64,000 nucleotides of DNA from Ctena decussata (GCA_963989385.1 OZ022510.1:35097448-35161447), one strand, 5' to 3'; positions 39,301 to 53,086 are shown, counted from the stretch's first letter. Notes: generated by a model not told the origin, from the letters alone. A program made the numbers and translations.

Positions 39301-42300
39301 GCATTTTTGAGCACGTCTGGCATAGCAGCTTGGCCCATCATCCACCCCTCCCAAGCTACTATGCCAGAATTACCCAAACTTTGCCATAGAGTCTACCCTG
39401 TTTGCTGTTCCATCTGACCTTACACATGTATTTATTTCAACAGACAGTCAACTCTCGATATCTCCAAACTACTGATATCTCAAAGTCAATTTTCTGGTCC
39501 CAGCAAATTTTCTTTGAGATATCGATAGTTTGAAATATCCAAAGTTGAACATCCCCCCACCAACCTAACTATGCGAGAATGCTCAAACTTTGCCACAGTC
39601 TACCCTGTTTACTGTTCCATATGACCCTTAACCTTTACCCTGCTGTTCCTTATGACCTTAAACATGTATTGTACTTCAACAAACAGTCAACTCTCAATAT
39701 CTCCAACTTACTGATATCTCGAAGTAAATTTCCTGGTTCCAGCAAATTTTCTTTGAGATATCGGTAGTTTGAGATATCCGGAGTTGAACATTACCTCTCA
39801 CCAAACTAAGTCTGCCAGCGATGCCCAAAGGAATGAAAAAAATACTCACACTATTTGGGGGAATACTGTACCTTCAACCTACTGATATCTCAAAGTTAAT
39901 TTCCTGGTCCCAGCAAATTTTCTTTGAGATATCGGTAGTTTGAGTTGCCTGAAAATATAAAATAAAAGCGGCAGCAAAAATTGAACTCACAAAGATACTA
40001 AAGCAGGTTACATGTTGCAGTTGAAAGATAAATGTATGGGGCCCCTTTCTCTGAGTCTACATTATTTGCATCTGAATTGACACTGTTTGCTATTGCATTT
40101 TTGAGCACGTCTGGCATAGCAGCTTGGCCCATCATCCACCCCTCCCAAGCTACTATGCCAGAATTACCCAAACTTTGCAATAGAGTCTACCCTGTTTGCT
40201 GTTCCATCTGACCTTACACATGTATTTATTTCAACAGACAGTCAACTCCCGATATCTCCAAACTACTGATATCTCAAAGTCAATTTTCTGGTCCCAGCAA
40301 ATTTTCTTTGAGATATCGGTAGTTTGAAATATCTTAAGTTGAATATCCCCCCCGCACCAACCTAACTATGCCAGAATGCTCAAACTTTGCCACAGTCTAC
40401 CCCATTTACTGTTCCATATGATCCTTAACCTTTACCCTGCTGTTCCTTATGACCTTAAACATGTATTGTACTTCAACAAACAGTCAACTCTCAATATCTC
40501 CAACTTACTGATATCTCGAAGTAAATTTCCTGGTTCCAGCAAATTTTCTTTTAGATATCGGTAGTTTGAGATATCCGGAGTTGAACATCCCCTCCCACCA
40601 AACTAAGTCTGCCAGCGATGCCCAAAGGAATGTAAAAAAATACTCACACTATTTGGGGGAATACTGTACCTTCAACCTACTGATATCTCAAAGTAAATTT
40701 CCTGGTCCCAGCAAATTTTCTTTGAGATATCGGTAGTTTGAGATGCCTGAAAATATAAAATAAAAGCGGCAGCAAAAATTGAACTCACAAAGATACTAAA
40801 GCAGGTTACATGTTGCAGTTGAAAGATAGATGTATGGGGCCCCTTTCTCTGAGTCTGCATTATTTGCATCTGAATTGACACTGTTTGCCATTGCATTTTT
40901 GAGCACGTCTGGCATAGCAGCTTGGCCCATCATCCACCCCTCCCAAGCTACTATGCCAGAATTACTCAAACTATGCCAAAGAGTCTACCCTGTTTGCTGT
41001 TCCATCTGACCTTACACATGTATTTATTTCAACAGACAGTCAACTCTCGATATCTCCAAACTACTGATATCTCAAAGTCAATTTTCTGGTCCCAGCAAAT
41101 TTTCTTTGAGATATCGGTAGTTTGAAAAATCCAAAGTTGAATATCCCCCCCACACCAACCTAACTATGCCAGAATGCTCAAACTTTGCCACAGTCTACCC
41201 TATTTACTGTTCCATATGATCCTTAACCTTTACCCTGCTGTTACTTATGACCTTAAACATGTATTGTACTTCAACAAACAGTCAACTCTCAATATCTCCA
41301 ACTTACTGAAATCTCGAAGTTAATTTCCTGGTTCCAGCAAATTTCGTTTGAGATATCGGTAGTTTGAGATATCCGGAGTTGAACATTACCCTTCACCAAA
41401 CTAAGTCTGCCAGCGATGTCCAAAGGAATGAAAAAAATACTCACACTATTTGGGGGAATACTGTACCTTCAACCTACTGATATCTCAAAGTTAATTTCCT
41501 GGTCCCAGCAAATTTTCTTTGAGATATCGGTAGTTTGAGTTGCCTGAAAATATAAAATAAAAGCGGCAGCAAAAATTGAACTCACAAAGATACTAAAGCA
41601 GGTTACATGTTGCAGTTGAAAGATAAATGTATGGGGCCCCTTTCTCTGAGTCTACATTATTTGCAGCTGAATTGACACTGTTTTCTATTGCATTTTTGAG
41701 CACGTCTGGCATAGCAGCTTGGCCCATCATTCACCCCTCCCAAGCTACCATGCCAGAACTACCCAAACTTTGCCATAGAGTCTACCCTGTTTGCTGTTCC
41801 ATCTGACCTTACACATGTATTTATTTCAACAGACAGTCAACTCTCGATATCTCCAAACTACTGATATCTCAAAGTCAATTTTCTGGTCCCAGCAAATTTT
41901 CTTTGAGATATCGGTAGTTTGAAATATCCAAAGTTGAACATCCCCCCCCCACCAACCTAACTATGCGAGAATGCTCAAACTTTGCCACAGTCTACCATAT
42001 TTACCGTTCCATATGATCCTTAACCTTTACCCTGCTGTTCCTTATGACCTTAAACATGTATTGTACTTCAACAAACAGTCAACTCTCAATATCTCCAACT
42101 TACTGATATCTCGAAGTAAATTTCCCGATTCCAGCAAATTTTCTTTGAGATATCGGTAGTTTGAGATATCCGGAGTTGAACATCCCCTCCCACCAAACTA
42201 AGTCTGCCAGCGATGCCCAAAGGAATGATAAAAATACTCACACTATTTGGGGGAATACTGTACCTTCAACCTACTGATATCTCAAAGTTAATTTCCTGGT

Positions 42301-43251
42301 CCCAGCAAATTTTCTTTGAGATATCGGTAGTTTGAGATGCCTGAAAATATAAAATAAAAGCGGCAGCAAAAATTGAACTCACAAAGATACTAAAGCAGGT
42401 TACATGTTGCAGTTGAAAGATAAATGTATGGGGCCCCTTTCTCTGAGTCTACATTATTTGCATCTGAATTGACACTGTTTGCTATTGCATTTTTGAGCAC
42501 GTCTGGCATAGCAGCTTGGCCCATCATCCACCCCTCCCAAGCTACTATGCCAGAATTACCCAAACTTTGCCATAGAGTCTACCCTGTTTGCTGTTCCATC
42601 TGACCTTACACATGTATTTATTTCAACAGACAGTCAACTCTCGATATCTCCAAACTACTGATATCTCAAAGTCAATTTTCTGGTCCCAGCAAATTTTCTT
42701 TGAGATATCGGTAGTTTGAAATATCCAAAGTTGAACGTTTCCCCACACCAACCTAACTATGCCAGAATGCTCAAACTTTGCCAGAGTCTACCCTATTTAC
42801 TGTTCCATATGATCCTTAACCTTTACCCTGCTGTTCCTTATGACCTTAAACATGTATTGTACTTCAACAAACAGTCAACTCTCAATATCTCCAACTTACT
42901 GATATCTCGAAGTAAATTTCCTGGTTCCAGCAAATTTTCTTTGAGAGATCGGTAGTTTGAGATATCCGGAGTTGAACATTACCTCTCGCCAAACTAAGTC
43001 TGCCAGCGATGCCCAAAGGAATGAAAAATATACTCACACTACTTGGGGGAATACTGTACCTTCAACCTACTGAAATCTCAAAGTTAATTTCCTGGTCCCA
43101 GCAAATTTTCTTTGAGATATCGGTAGTTTGAGATGCCTGAAAATATAAAATAAAAGCGGCAGCAAAAATTGAACTCACAAAGATACTAAAGCAGGTTACA
43201 TGTTGCAGTTGAAAGATAAATGTATGGGGCCCCTTTCTCTGAGTCTACATT

Positions 43252-43262
43252 ATTTGCATCTG
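43252..43262 (+). repeat. Target-site duplication, left copy (11 bp)
   Basis: ATTTGCATCTG, identical to 43424-43434, flanks the only foreign insertion. A normal monomer has this sequence once. Confidence 0.93.
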
Positions 43263-43423
43263 GTTGGTTGGTTGATTTGATGCTTAACGTCCACGGTACT
43301 TCAACTAAGGTCATGTTTGACGGTCAGTTAACCTAACCACACTATTCCTGGGCAGGCTTAGACCTCCTAAGCGGTTAACCAGTACTAAGTGCACATACTT
43401 TCGCCAGTAACTGACAACTGCCC
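43263..43423 (-). mobile_element. 161-bp insertion, short retroposon-like element
   Basis: This is the only non-satellite sequence in the window. It is bounded by the 11-bp direct repeat. The host monomer step (42767 to 43734, 967 bp) exceeds 795 by 172, which is 161 plus one 11-bp duplication. On the plus strand it begins with three GTTG units. Read on the minus strand it starts GGGCAGTTGTCAGTTACTGG and ends in a tail of CAAC/AACC repeats, which suggests minus orientation. A hairpin GCTTAG-ACCTC-CTAAGC lies near the middle. An 11-bp duplication with a simple-repeat tail fits target-primed retroposition of a SINE or a 5'-truncated LINE end better than a DNA transposon. From memory the tail resembles repeats common in mollusc genomes; family unknown. 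Confidence 0.8.
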
Positions 43424-43434
43424 ATTTGCATCTG
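43424..43434 (+). repeat. Target-site duplication, right copy (11 bp)
   Basis: Second ATTTGCATCTG. The satellite resumes immediately with AATTGACACTG. Confidence 0.93.
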
Positions 43435-44370
43435 AATTGACACTGTTTGCTATTGCATTTTTGAGCACGTCTGGCATAGCAGCTTGGCCCATCATCCACC
43501 CCTCCCAAGCTACTATGCCAGAATTACCCAAACTTTGCCATAGAGTCTACCCTGTTTGCTGTTCCATCTGACCTTACACATGTATTTTGTTCAACAGACA
43601 GTAAACTGTCGATATCACCAAACTACTGATATCTCAAAGTCAATTTTCTGGTCCCAGCAAATTTTCTTTGAGATATCGGTAGTTTGAAATATCCAAAGTT
43701 GAACATCCCACCCACCAAACTAACTGTGCCAGAATGCTCAAACTTTGCCACAGTCTACCCTGTTTACTGTTCCATATGACCCTTAACCTTTACCCTGCTG
43801 TTCCTTATGACCTCAAACATGTACTGTACTTCAACAAACAGTCAACTCTCAATATCTCCAACTTACTGATATCTCGAAGTAAATTTCCTGGTTCCAGCAT
43901 ATTTTCTTTGAGATATCGGTAGTTTGAGATATCCGGAGCTGAACATCCCCTCCCACCAAACTAAGTCTGCAAGCGATGCCCAAAGGAATGAAAAAAATAC
44001 TCAAACTATTTGGGGCAATACTGTACCTTCAACTTACTAATATCTCAAAGTAAATTTCCTGGTCCCAGCAAATTTTCTTTGAGATATCGGTAGTTTGAGA
44101 TGCCTGAAAATATAAAATAAAAGCGGCAGCAAAAATTGAACTCACAAAGACATTAAACCAGGTTACATGTTGCAGTTGAAAGATAAATGTATGGGGCCCC
44201 TTTCTCTGAGTCTACATTATTTGCATCTGAATTGACACTGTTTGCTATTGCATTTTTGAGCACGTCTGGCATAGCAGCTTGGCCCATCATCCACCCCTCC
44301 CAAGCTACTATGCCAGAATTACTCATACCTTGCCATAGAGTCTACCCTGCTTGCTGTTCCATCTGACCTT

Positions 44371-44380
44371 TCCCGGTTCC
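44371..44380 (+). other. ~370-bp deletion junction with ~10-bp filler
   Basis: CCATCTGACCTT of subunit A is joined through TCCCGGTTCC to AAACTAAGTCTGCC of subunit C. About 370 bp covering palindrome A and subunit B are missing: the step from 43734 to 44954 is 1,220 bp instead of about 1,590. The filler resembles the centre of palindrome B (TTTCCTGGTTCC) with one change, so it may be a remnant or copied from there. Confidence 0.8.
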
Positions 44381-45750
44381 AAACTAAGTCTGCCAGCGAT
44401 GCCCAAAGGAATGAAAAAAATACTCACACTATTTGGGGGAATACTGTACCTTCAACCTACTGATATCTCAAAGTTAATTTCCTGGTCCCAGCAACCTTTC
44501 TTTGAGATATCGGTAGTTTGAGTTGCCTGAAAATATAAAATAAAAGCGGCAGCGAAAATTGAACTCACAAAGATACTAAAGCAGGTTACATGTTGCAGTT
44601 GAAAGATAAATGTATGGGGCCCCTTTCTCTGAGTCTACATTATTTGCATCTGAATTGACACTGTTTGCTATTGCATTTTTGAGCACGTCTGGCATAGCAG
44701 CTTGGCCCATCATCCACCCCTCCCAAGCTACTATGCCAGAACTACCCAAACTTTGCCATAGAGTCTTCCCTGTTTGCTGTTCCATCTGACCTTACACATG
44801 TATTTATTTCAACAGACAGTCAACTCTCGATATCTCCAAACTACTGATATCTCAAAGTCAATTTTCTGGTCCCAGCAAATTTTCTTTGAGATATCGGTAG
44901 TTTGAAATATCCAAATTTGAACATCCCCCCCCCACCAACCTAACTATGCCAGAATGCTCAAACTTTGCCACAGTCTACCCTATTTACTGTTCCATATGAT
45001 CCTTAACCTTTACCCTGCTGTTCCTTATGACCTTAAACATGTATTGTACTTCAACAAACAGTCAACTCTCAATATCTCCAACTTACTGATATCTCGAAGT
45101 AAATTTCCTGGTTCCAGCAAATTTTCTTTGAGATATCGGTAGTTTGAGATATCCGGAGTTGAACATTACCTCTCACCAAACTAAGTCTGCCAGCGATGCC
45201 CAAAGGAATGAAAAAAATACTCACACTATTTAGGGGAATACTGTACCTTCAACCTACTGATATCTCAAAGTTAATTTCCTGGTCCCAGCAAATTTTCTTT
45301 GAGATATCGGTAGTTTGAGATGCCTGAAAATATAAAATAAAAGCGGCAGCAAAAATTGAACTCACAAAGATACTTAAGCAGGTTACATGTTGCAGCTGAA
45401 AGATAAATGTATGAGGCCCCTTTCTCTGAGTCTACATTATTTGCATCTGAATTGACACTGTTTGCTATTGCATTTTTGAGCACGTCTGGCATAGCAGCTT
45501 GGCCCATCATCCACCCCTCCCAAGCTACTATGCCAGAATTACCCAAACTTTGCCATAGAGTCTACCCTGTTTGCTGTTCCATCTGACCTTACACATGTAT
45601 TTATTTCAACAGACAGTCAACTCTCGATATCTCCAAACTACTGATATCTCAAAGTCAATTTTCTGGTCCCAGCAAATTTTCTTTGAGATATCGGTAGTTT
45701 GTAATATCCAAATTTGAACATCCCCCCCACACCAACCTAACTATGCCAGA

Positions 45751-48700
45751 ATGCTCAAACTTTGCCACAGTCTACCCTGTTTACTGTTCCATATGATCCT
45801 TAACCTTTACCCTGCTGTTCCTTATGACCTTAAAAATGTATTGTACTTCAACAAACAGTCAACTCTCAATATCTCCAACTTACTGATATCTCGAAGTAAA
45901 TTTCCTGGTTCCAGCAAATTTTCTTTGAGATATCGGTAGTTTGAGATATCCGGAGCTGAACATCCCCTCCCACAAAATTAAGTCTGCAAGCGATGCCCAA
46001 AGGAATGAAAAAAATACTCAAACTATTTGGGGCAATACTGTACCTTCAACTTACAAATATCTCAAAGTAAATTTCCTGGTCCCAGCAAATTTTCTTTGAG
46101 ATATCGGTAGTTTGAGATGCCTGAAAATATAAAATAAAAGCGGCAGCAAAAATTGAACTCACAAAGACACTAAAGCAGGTTACATGTTGCAGTTGAAAGA
46201 TAAATGTATGGGGCCCCTTTCTCTGAGTCTACATTATTTGCATCTGAATTGACACTGTTTGCTATTGCATTTTTGAGCACGTCTGGCATAGCAGCTTGGC
46301 CCATCATCCACCCCTCCCAAGCTACTATGCCAGAATTACTCAAACCTTGCCATAGAGTCTACCCTGCTTGCTGTTCCATTTGACCTTACACATGTATTTA
46401 TTTCAACAGACAGTCAACTCTCGATATCTCCAAACTGCTGATATCTCAAAGTCAATTTTCTGGTCCCAGCAAATTTTCTTTGAGATATCAGTACTTTAAA
46501 ATATCCAAAGTTGAACATCCCCCCACCAACCTAACTATGCCAGAATGCTCAAACTTTGCCACAGTCTACCCTGTTTACTGTTCCATATGACCCTTAACCT
46601 TTACCCTGCTGTTCCTTATGACCTTAAACATGTATTGTACTTCAACAAACAGTCAACTCTCAATATCTCCAACTTACTGATATCTCGAAGTAAATTTCCT
46701 GGTTCCAGCAAATTTTCTTTCAGATATCGGTAGTTTGAGATATCCGGAGTTGAACATCCCCTCCCACCAAACTAAGTCTGCCAGAGATGCCCAAAGGAAT
46801 GAAAAAAATACTCACACTATTTGGGGGAATACTGTACCTTCAACATACTGATATCTCAAAGTTAATTTCCTGGTCCCAGCAAATTTTCTTTGAGATATCG
46901 GTAGTTTGAGATATCCGGAGTTGAACATCCCCTCCCACCAAACTAAGTCTGCCAGAGATGCCCAAAGGAATGAAAAAAATACTCACACTATTTGGGGGAA
47001 TACTGTACCTTCAACATACTGATATCTCAAAGTTAATTTCCTGGTCCCAGCAAATTTTCTTTGAGATATCGGTAGTTTGAGATGCCTGAAAATATAAAAT
47101 AAAAGCGGCAGCAAAAATTGAACTCACAAAGATACTAAAGCAGGTTACATGTTGCAGTTGAAAGATAAATGTATGGGGCCCCTTTCTCTGAGTCTACATT
47201 ATTTGCATCTGAATTGACACTGTTTGCTATTGCATTTTTGAGCACGTCTGCATAGCAGCTTGGCCCATCATCCACCCCTCCCAAGCTACTATGCCAGAAC
47301 TACCCAAACTTTGCCATAGAGTCTACCCTGTTTGCTGTTCCATCTGACCTTACACATGTATTTATTTCAACAGACAGTCAACTCTCGATATCTCCAAACT
47401 ACTGATATCTCAAAGTCAATTTTCTGGTCCCAGCAAATTTTCTTTGAGATATTGGTAGTTTGAAATATCCAAAGTTGAACATCCCCCCACACCAACCTAA
47501 CTATGCCAGAATGCTCAAACTTTGCCACAGTCTACCCTATTTACTGTTCCATATGATCCTTAACCTTTACCCTGCTGTTCCTTATGACCTTAAACATGTA
47601 TTGTACTTCAACAAACAGTCAACTCTCAATATCTCCAACTTACTGATATCTCGAAGTAAATTTCCTGGTTCCAGCAAATTTTCTTTGAGATATCGGTAGT
47701 TTGAGATATCCGGAGTTGAACATTACCTCTCACCAAATTAAATCTGCCAGCGATGCCCAAAGGAATGAAAAAAATACTCACACTATTTGGGGGAATACTG
47801 TACCTTCAACCTACTGATATCTCAAAGTTAATTTCCTGGTCCCAGCAAATTTTCTTTGAGATATCGGTAGTTTGAGATGCCTGAAAATATAAAATAAAAG
47901 CGGCAGCAAAAATTGAACTCACAAAGATACTAAAGCAGGTTACATGTTGCAGTTGAAAGATAAATGTATGGGGCCCCTTTCTCTGAGTCTACATTATTTG
48001 CATCTGAATTGACACTGTTTGCTATTGCATTTTTGAGCACGTCTGGCATAGCAGCTTGGCCCATCATCCACCCCTCTCAAGCTACTATGCCAGAATTACC
48101 CAAACTTTGCCATAGAGACTACCCTGTTTGCTGTTCCATCTGACCTTACACATGTATTTATTTCAACAGACAGTCAACTATCGATATCTCCAAACTACTG
48201 ATATCTCAAAGTCAATTTTCTGGTCCCAGCAAATTTTCTTTGAGATATCGGTAGTTTGAAATATCCAAATTTGAACATCCCCCCACACCAACCTGACTAT
48301 GCCAGAATGCTCAAACTTTGCCACAGTCTACCCTATTTACTGTTCCATATGATCCTTAACCTTAACCCTGCTGTTCCTTATGACCTTAAACATGTATTGT
48401 ACTTCAACAAACAGTCAACTCTCAATATCTCCAACTTACTGATATCTCGAAGTAAATTTCCTGGTTCCAGCAAATTTTCTTTGAGAGATCGGTAGTTTGA
48501 GATATCCGGAGTTGAACATTATCTCTCGCCAAACTAAGTCTGCCAGCGATGCCCAAAGGAATAAAAAATATACTCACACTACTTGGGGGAATACTGTACC
48601 TTCAACCTACTGATATCTCAAAGTTAATTTCCTGGTCCCAGCAAATTTTCTTTGAGATATCGGTAGTTTGAGATGCCTGAAAATATAAAATAAAAGCGGC

Positions 48701-51700
48701 AGCAAAAATTGAACTCACAAAGATACTAAAGCAGGTTACATGTTGCAGTTGAAAGATAAATGTATGGGGCCCCTTTCTCTGAGACTACATTATTTGCATC
48801 TGAATTGACACTGTTTGCTATTGCATTTTTGAGCACGTCTGGCATAGCAGCTTGGCCCATCATCCACCCCTCCCAAGCTACTATGCCAGAACTACCCAAA
48901 CTTTGCCATAGAGTCTACCCTGTTTGCTGTTCCATCTGACCTTACACATGTATTTATTTCAACAGACAGTCAACTCTCGATATCTCCAAACTACTGATAT
49001 CTCAAAGTCAATTTTCTGGTCCCAGCAAATTTTCTTTGAGATATCGGTAGTTTGAAATATCCAAAGTTGAACATCCCCCCCACCAACCTAACTATGCCAG
49101 AATGCTCAAACTTTGCCACAGTCTACCCTATTTACTGTTCCATATGATCCTTAACCTTTACCCTGCTGTTCCTTATGACCTTAAACATGTATTGTACTTC
49201 AACAAACAGTCAACTCTCAATATCTCCAACTTACTGATATCTCGAAGTAAATTTTCTGGTTCCAGTAAATTCTCTTTGAGATATCAGTAGTTTGAGATAT
49301 CCGGAGTTGAACATTACCTCTCACCAAATTAAATCTGCCAGCGATGCCCAAAGGAATGAAAAAAATACTCACACTATTTGGGGGAATACTGTACCTTCAA
49401 CCTACTGATATCTCAAAGTTAATTTCCTGGTCCCAGCAAATTTTCTTTGAGATATCTGTAGTTTGAGATGCCTGAAAATATAAAATAAAAGCGGCAGCAA
49501 AAATTGAACTCACAAAGATACTAAAGCAGGTTACATGTTGCAGTTGAAAGATAAATGTATGGGGCCCCTTTCTCTGAGTCTACATTATTTGCATCTGAAT
49601 TGACACTGTTTGCTATTGCATTTTTGAGCACGTCTGGCATTGCAGCTTGGCCCATCATCCACCCCTCCCAAGCTACTATGCCAGAACTACCCAAACTTTG
49701 CCATAGAGTCTACCCTGTTTGCTGTTCCATCTGACCTTACACATGTATTTATTTCAACAGACAGTCAACTCTCGATATCTCCAAACTACTGATATCTCAA
49801 AGTCAATTTTCTGGTCCCAGCAAATTTTCTTTGAGATATCGGTAGTTTAAAATATCCAAATTTGAATATCCCCCCACACCAACCTAACTATGCCAGAATG
49901 CTCAAACTTTGCCACAGTCTACCCTATTTACTGTTCCATATGATCCTTAACCTTTACCCTGCTGTTCCTTATGACCTTAAACATGTATTGTACTTCAACA
50001 AACAGTCAACTCTCACTATCTCCAACTTACTGATATCTCGAAGTAAATTTCCTGGTTCCAGCAAATTTTCTTTGAGATATCGGTAGTTTGAGATATCCGG
50101 AGTTGAACATTACCTCTCACCAAATTAAATCTGCCAGCGATGCCCAAAGGAATGAAAAAAATACTCACACTATTTGGGGGAATACTGTACCTTCAACCTA
50201 CTGATATCTCAAAGTTAATTTCCTGGTCCCAGCAAACTTTCTTTGAGATATCGGTAGTTTGAGTTGCCTGAAAATATAAAATAAAAGCGGCAGCAAAAAT
50301 TGAACTCACAAAGATACTAAAGCAGGTTACATGTTGCAGTTGAAAGATAAATGTATGGGGCCCCTTTCTCTGAGTCTACATTATTTGCATCTGAATTGAC
50401 ACTGTTTGCTATTGCATTTTTGAGCACGTCTGGCATAGCAGCTTGGCCCATCATCCACCCCTCCCAAGCTACTATGCCAGAATTACCCAAACTTTGCCAT
50501 AGAGTCTACCCTGTTTGCTGTTCCATCTGACCTTACACATGTATTTATTTCAACAGACAGTCAACTCTCGATATCTCCAAACTACTGATATCTCAAAGTC
50601 AATTTTCTGGTCCCAGCAAATTTTCTTTGAGATATCGGTAGTTTGAAATATCCAAAGTTGAACATCCCCCCCACACCAACCTAACTATGCCAGAATGCAC
50701 AAACTTTGCCACAGTCTACCCTATTTACTGTTCCATATGATCCTTAACCTTTACCCTGCTGTTCCTTATGACCTTAAACATGTATTGTACTTCAACAAAC
50801 AGTCACCTCTCAATATCTCCAACTTACTGATATCTCGAAGTAAATTTCCTGGTTCCAGCAAATTTTCTTTGAGATATCGGTTGTTTGAGATATCCGGAGT
50901 TGAACATTACCTCCCGCCAAACTAAGTCTGCCAGCGATGCCCAAAGGAATGAAAAAAATACTCCCACTACTTGGGGGAATACTGTACCTTCAACCTACTG
51001 ATATCTCAAAGTTAATGTCCTGGTCCCAGCAAATTTTCTTTGAGATATCGGTAGTTTGAGATGCCTGAAAATATAAAATAAAAGCGGCAGCAAAAATTGA
51101 ACTCACAAAGATACTAAAGCAGGTTACATGTTGCAGTTGAAAGATAAATGTATGGGGCCCATTTCTCTGAGTCTACATTATTTGCATCTGAATTGACACT
51201 GTTTGCTATTGCATTTTTGAGCACGTCTGGCATAGCAGCTTGGCCCATCATCCACCCCTCCCAAGCTACTATGCCAGAATTACCCAAACTTTGCCATAGA
51301 GTCTACCCTGTTTGCTGTTCCATCTGACCTTACACATGTATTTATTTCAACAGACAGCCAACTCTCGATATCTCCAAACTACTGATATCTCAAAGTCAAT
51401 TTTCTGGTCCCAGCAAATTTTCTTTGAGATATCGGTAGTTAGAAATATCCAAAGTTGAACATCCCCCCACACCAACCTAACTATGCCAGAATGCTCAAAC
51501 TTTGCCACAGTCTACCCTATTTACTGTTCCATATGATCCTTAACCTTTACCCTGCTGTTCCTTATGACCTTAAACATGTATTGTACTTCAACAAACAGTC
51601 CAGTCAACTCTCAATATCTCCAACTTACTGATATCTCGAAGTAAATTTCCTGGTTCCAGCAAATTTTCTTTGAGATATCGGTAGTTTGAGATATCCGGAG

Positions 51701-53086
51701 TTGAACATTACCTCTCGCCAAACTTAGTCTGCCAGCGATGCCCAAAGGAATGAAAAAATACTCACACTATTCGGGGGAATAATGTACCTTCAACCTACTG
51801 ATATCTCAAAGTTAATTTCTTGGTCCCAGCAAATTTTCTTTGAGATATCGGTAGTTTGAGTTGCCTGAAAATATAAAATAAAAGCGGCAGCAAAAATTGA
51901 ACTCACAAAGATACTAAAGCAGGTTACATGTTGCAGTTGAAAGATAAATGTATGGGGCCCCTTTCTCTGAGTCTACATTATTTGCATCTGAATTGACACT
52001 GTTTGCTATTGCATTTTTGAGCACGTCTGGCATAGCAGCTTGGCCCATCATCCACCCCTCCCAAGCTACTATGCCAGAACTACCCAAACTTTGCCATAGA
52101 GTCTACCCTGTTTGCTGTTCCATCTGACCTTACACATGTATTTATTTCAACAGAGAGTCAACTCTCGATATCTCCAAACTACTGATATCTCAAAGTCAAT
52201 TTTCTGGTCCCAGCAAATTTTCTTTGAGATATCGGTAGTTTAAAATATCCAAAGTTGAACATCCCCCCCACCAACCTAACTATGCCAGAATGCTCAAACT
52301 TTGCCACAGTCTACCCTATTTACTGTTCCATATGATCCTTAACCTTTACCCTGCTGTTCCTTATGACCTTAAACATGTATTGTACTTCAACAAACAGTCA
52401 ACTCTCAATATCTCCAACTTACTGATATCTCGAAGTAAATTTCCTGGTTCCAGCAAATTTTCTTTGAGATATCGGTAGTTTGAGATATCCGGAGTTGAAC
52501 ATTACCTCTCGCCAAACTAAGTCTGCCAGCGATGCCCAAAGGAATGAAAAAAATACTCACACTATTTGGGGGAATACTGTACCTTCAACCTACTGATATC
52601 TCAAAGTTAATTTCCTGTTCCCAGCAAATTTTCTTTGAGATATCGGTAGTTTGAGATGCCTGAAAATATAAAATAAAAGCGGCAGCAAAAATTGAACTCA
52701 CAAAGATACTAAAGCAGGTTACATGTTGCAGTTGAAAGATAAATGTATGAGGCCCCTTTCTCTGAGTCTACATTATTTGCATCTGAATTGACACTGTTTG
52801 CTATTGCATTTTTGAGCACGTCTGGCATAGCAGCTTGGCCCATCATCCACCCCTCCCAAGCTACTATGCCAGAATTACCCAAACTTTGCCATAGAGTCTA
52901 CCCTGTTTGCTGTTCCATCTGACCTTACACATGTATTTATTTCAACAGACAGTCAACTCTCGATATCTCCAAACTACTGATATCTCAAAGTCAATTTTCT
53001 GGTCCCAGCAAATTTTCTTTGAGATATCGGTAGTTTGTAATATCCAAATTTGAACATCCCCCCCACACCAACCTAACTATGCCAGA
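45751..53086 (+). repeat. 9-monomer HOR, unit 1 (7,336 bp)
   Basis: Anchors: 45751, 46545, 47511, 48307, 49102, 49898, 50695, 51491 and 52290. The first six recur at an offset of 7,335-7,336 bp (53087 to 57233), and the last four at an offset of 8,934 bp (58832 to 61224). Markers include TTTGTAATATCC, AAAAATGTATTG (45751 type), the 171-bp duplication (46545 type), GAGAGATCGG (48307 type), CTCACTATCTCC (49898 type) and the five-base CAGTC duplication (51491 type). The set of types differs from the 12-mer HOR further left, so this is a separate HOR domain. Confidence 0.88.
46741..47082 (+). repeat. 171-bp tandem duplication of the palindrome B to C interval
   Basis: Copies 46741-46911 and 46912-47082 each run from TATCCGGAGTTGAACATCCC through the C leader to the end of a palindrome. 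Both share CAACATACTGATATC, so they match closely. The period equals the distance between the centres of palindromes B and C. This is the reciprocal product of the deletion seen in the 623-bp monomers. Confidence 0.92.

Larger units (their letters stand above)
35225..45750 (+). repeat. Zone without a clear HOR period between two HOR domains
   Basis: It begins with the hybrid first monomer of a fourth 12-mer unit (35225) carrying the triplicated 224-bp block. The next monomer, 36402, already matches HOR position 5 (markers AAATTACTG and CGAATGAAA as at 19718), and order is then lost. Further anchors: 37196, 37992, 38786, 39579, 40376, 41174, 41971, 42767, 43734, a deletion-fused monomer joined at 44371-44380, and 44954. 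By eye I found no constant long offset linking these monomers to each other. The only foreign insertion in the window lies here. The monomer at 44954 resembles 62817. Confidence 0.8.

Noticed and set aside
43311..43508. Minus-strand 65-codon frame crossing the insertion
   Set aside because: It spans the boundary between the inserted element and the satellite, so it is a chance fusion.
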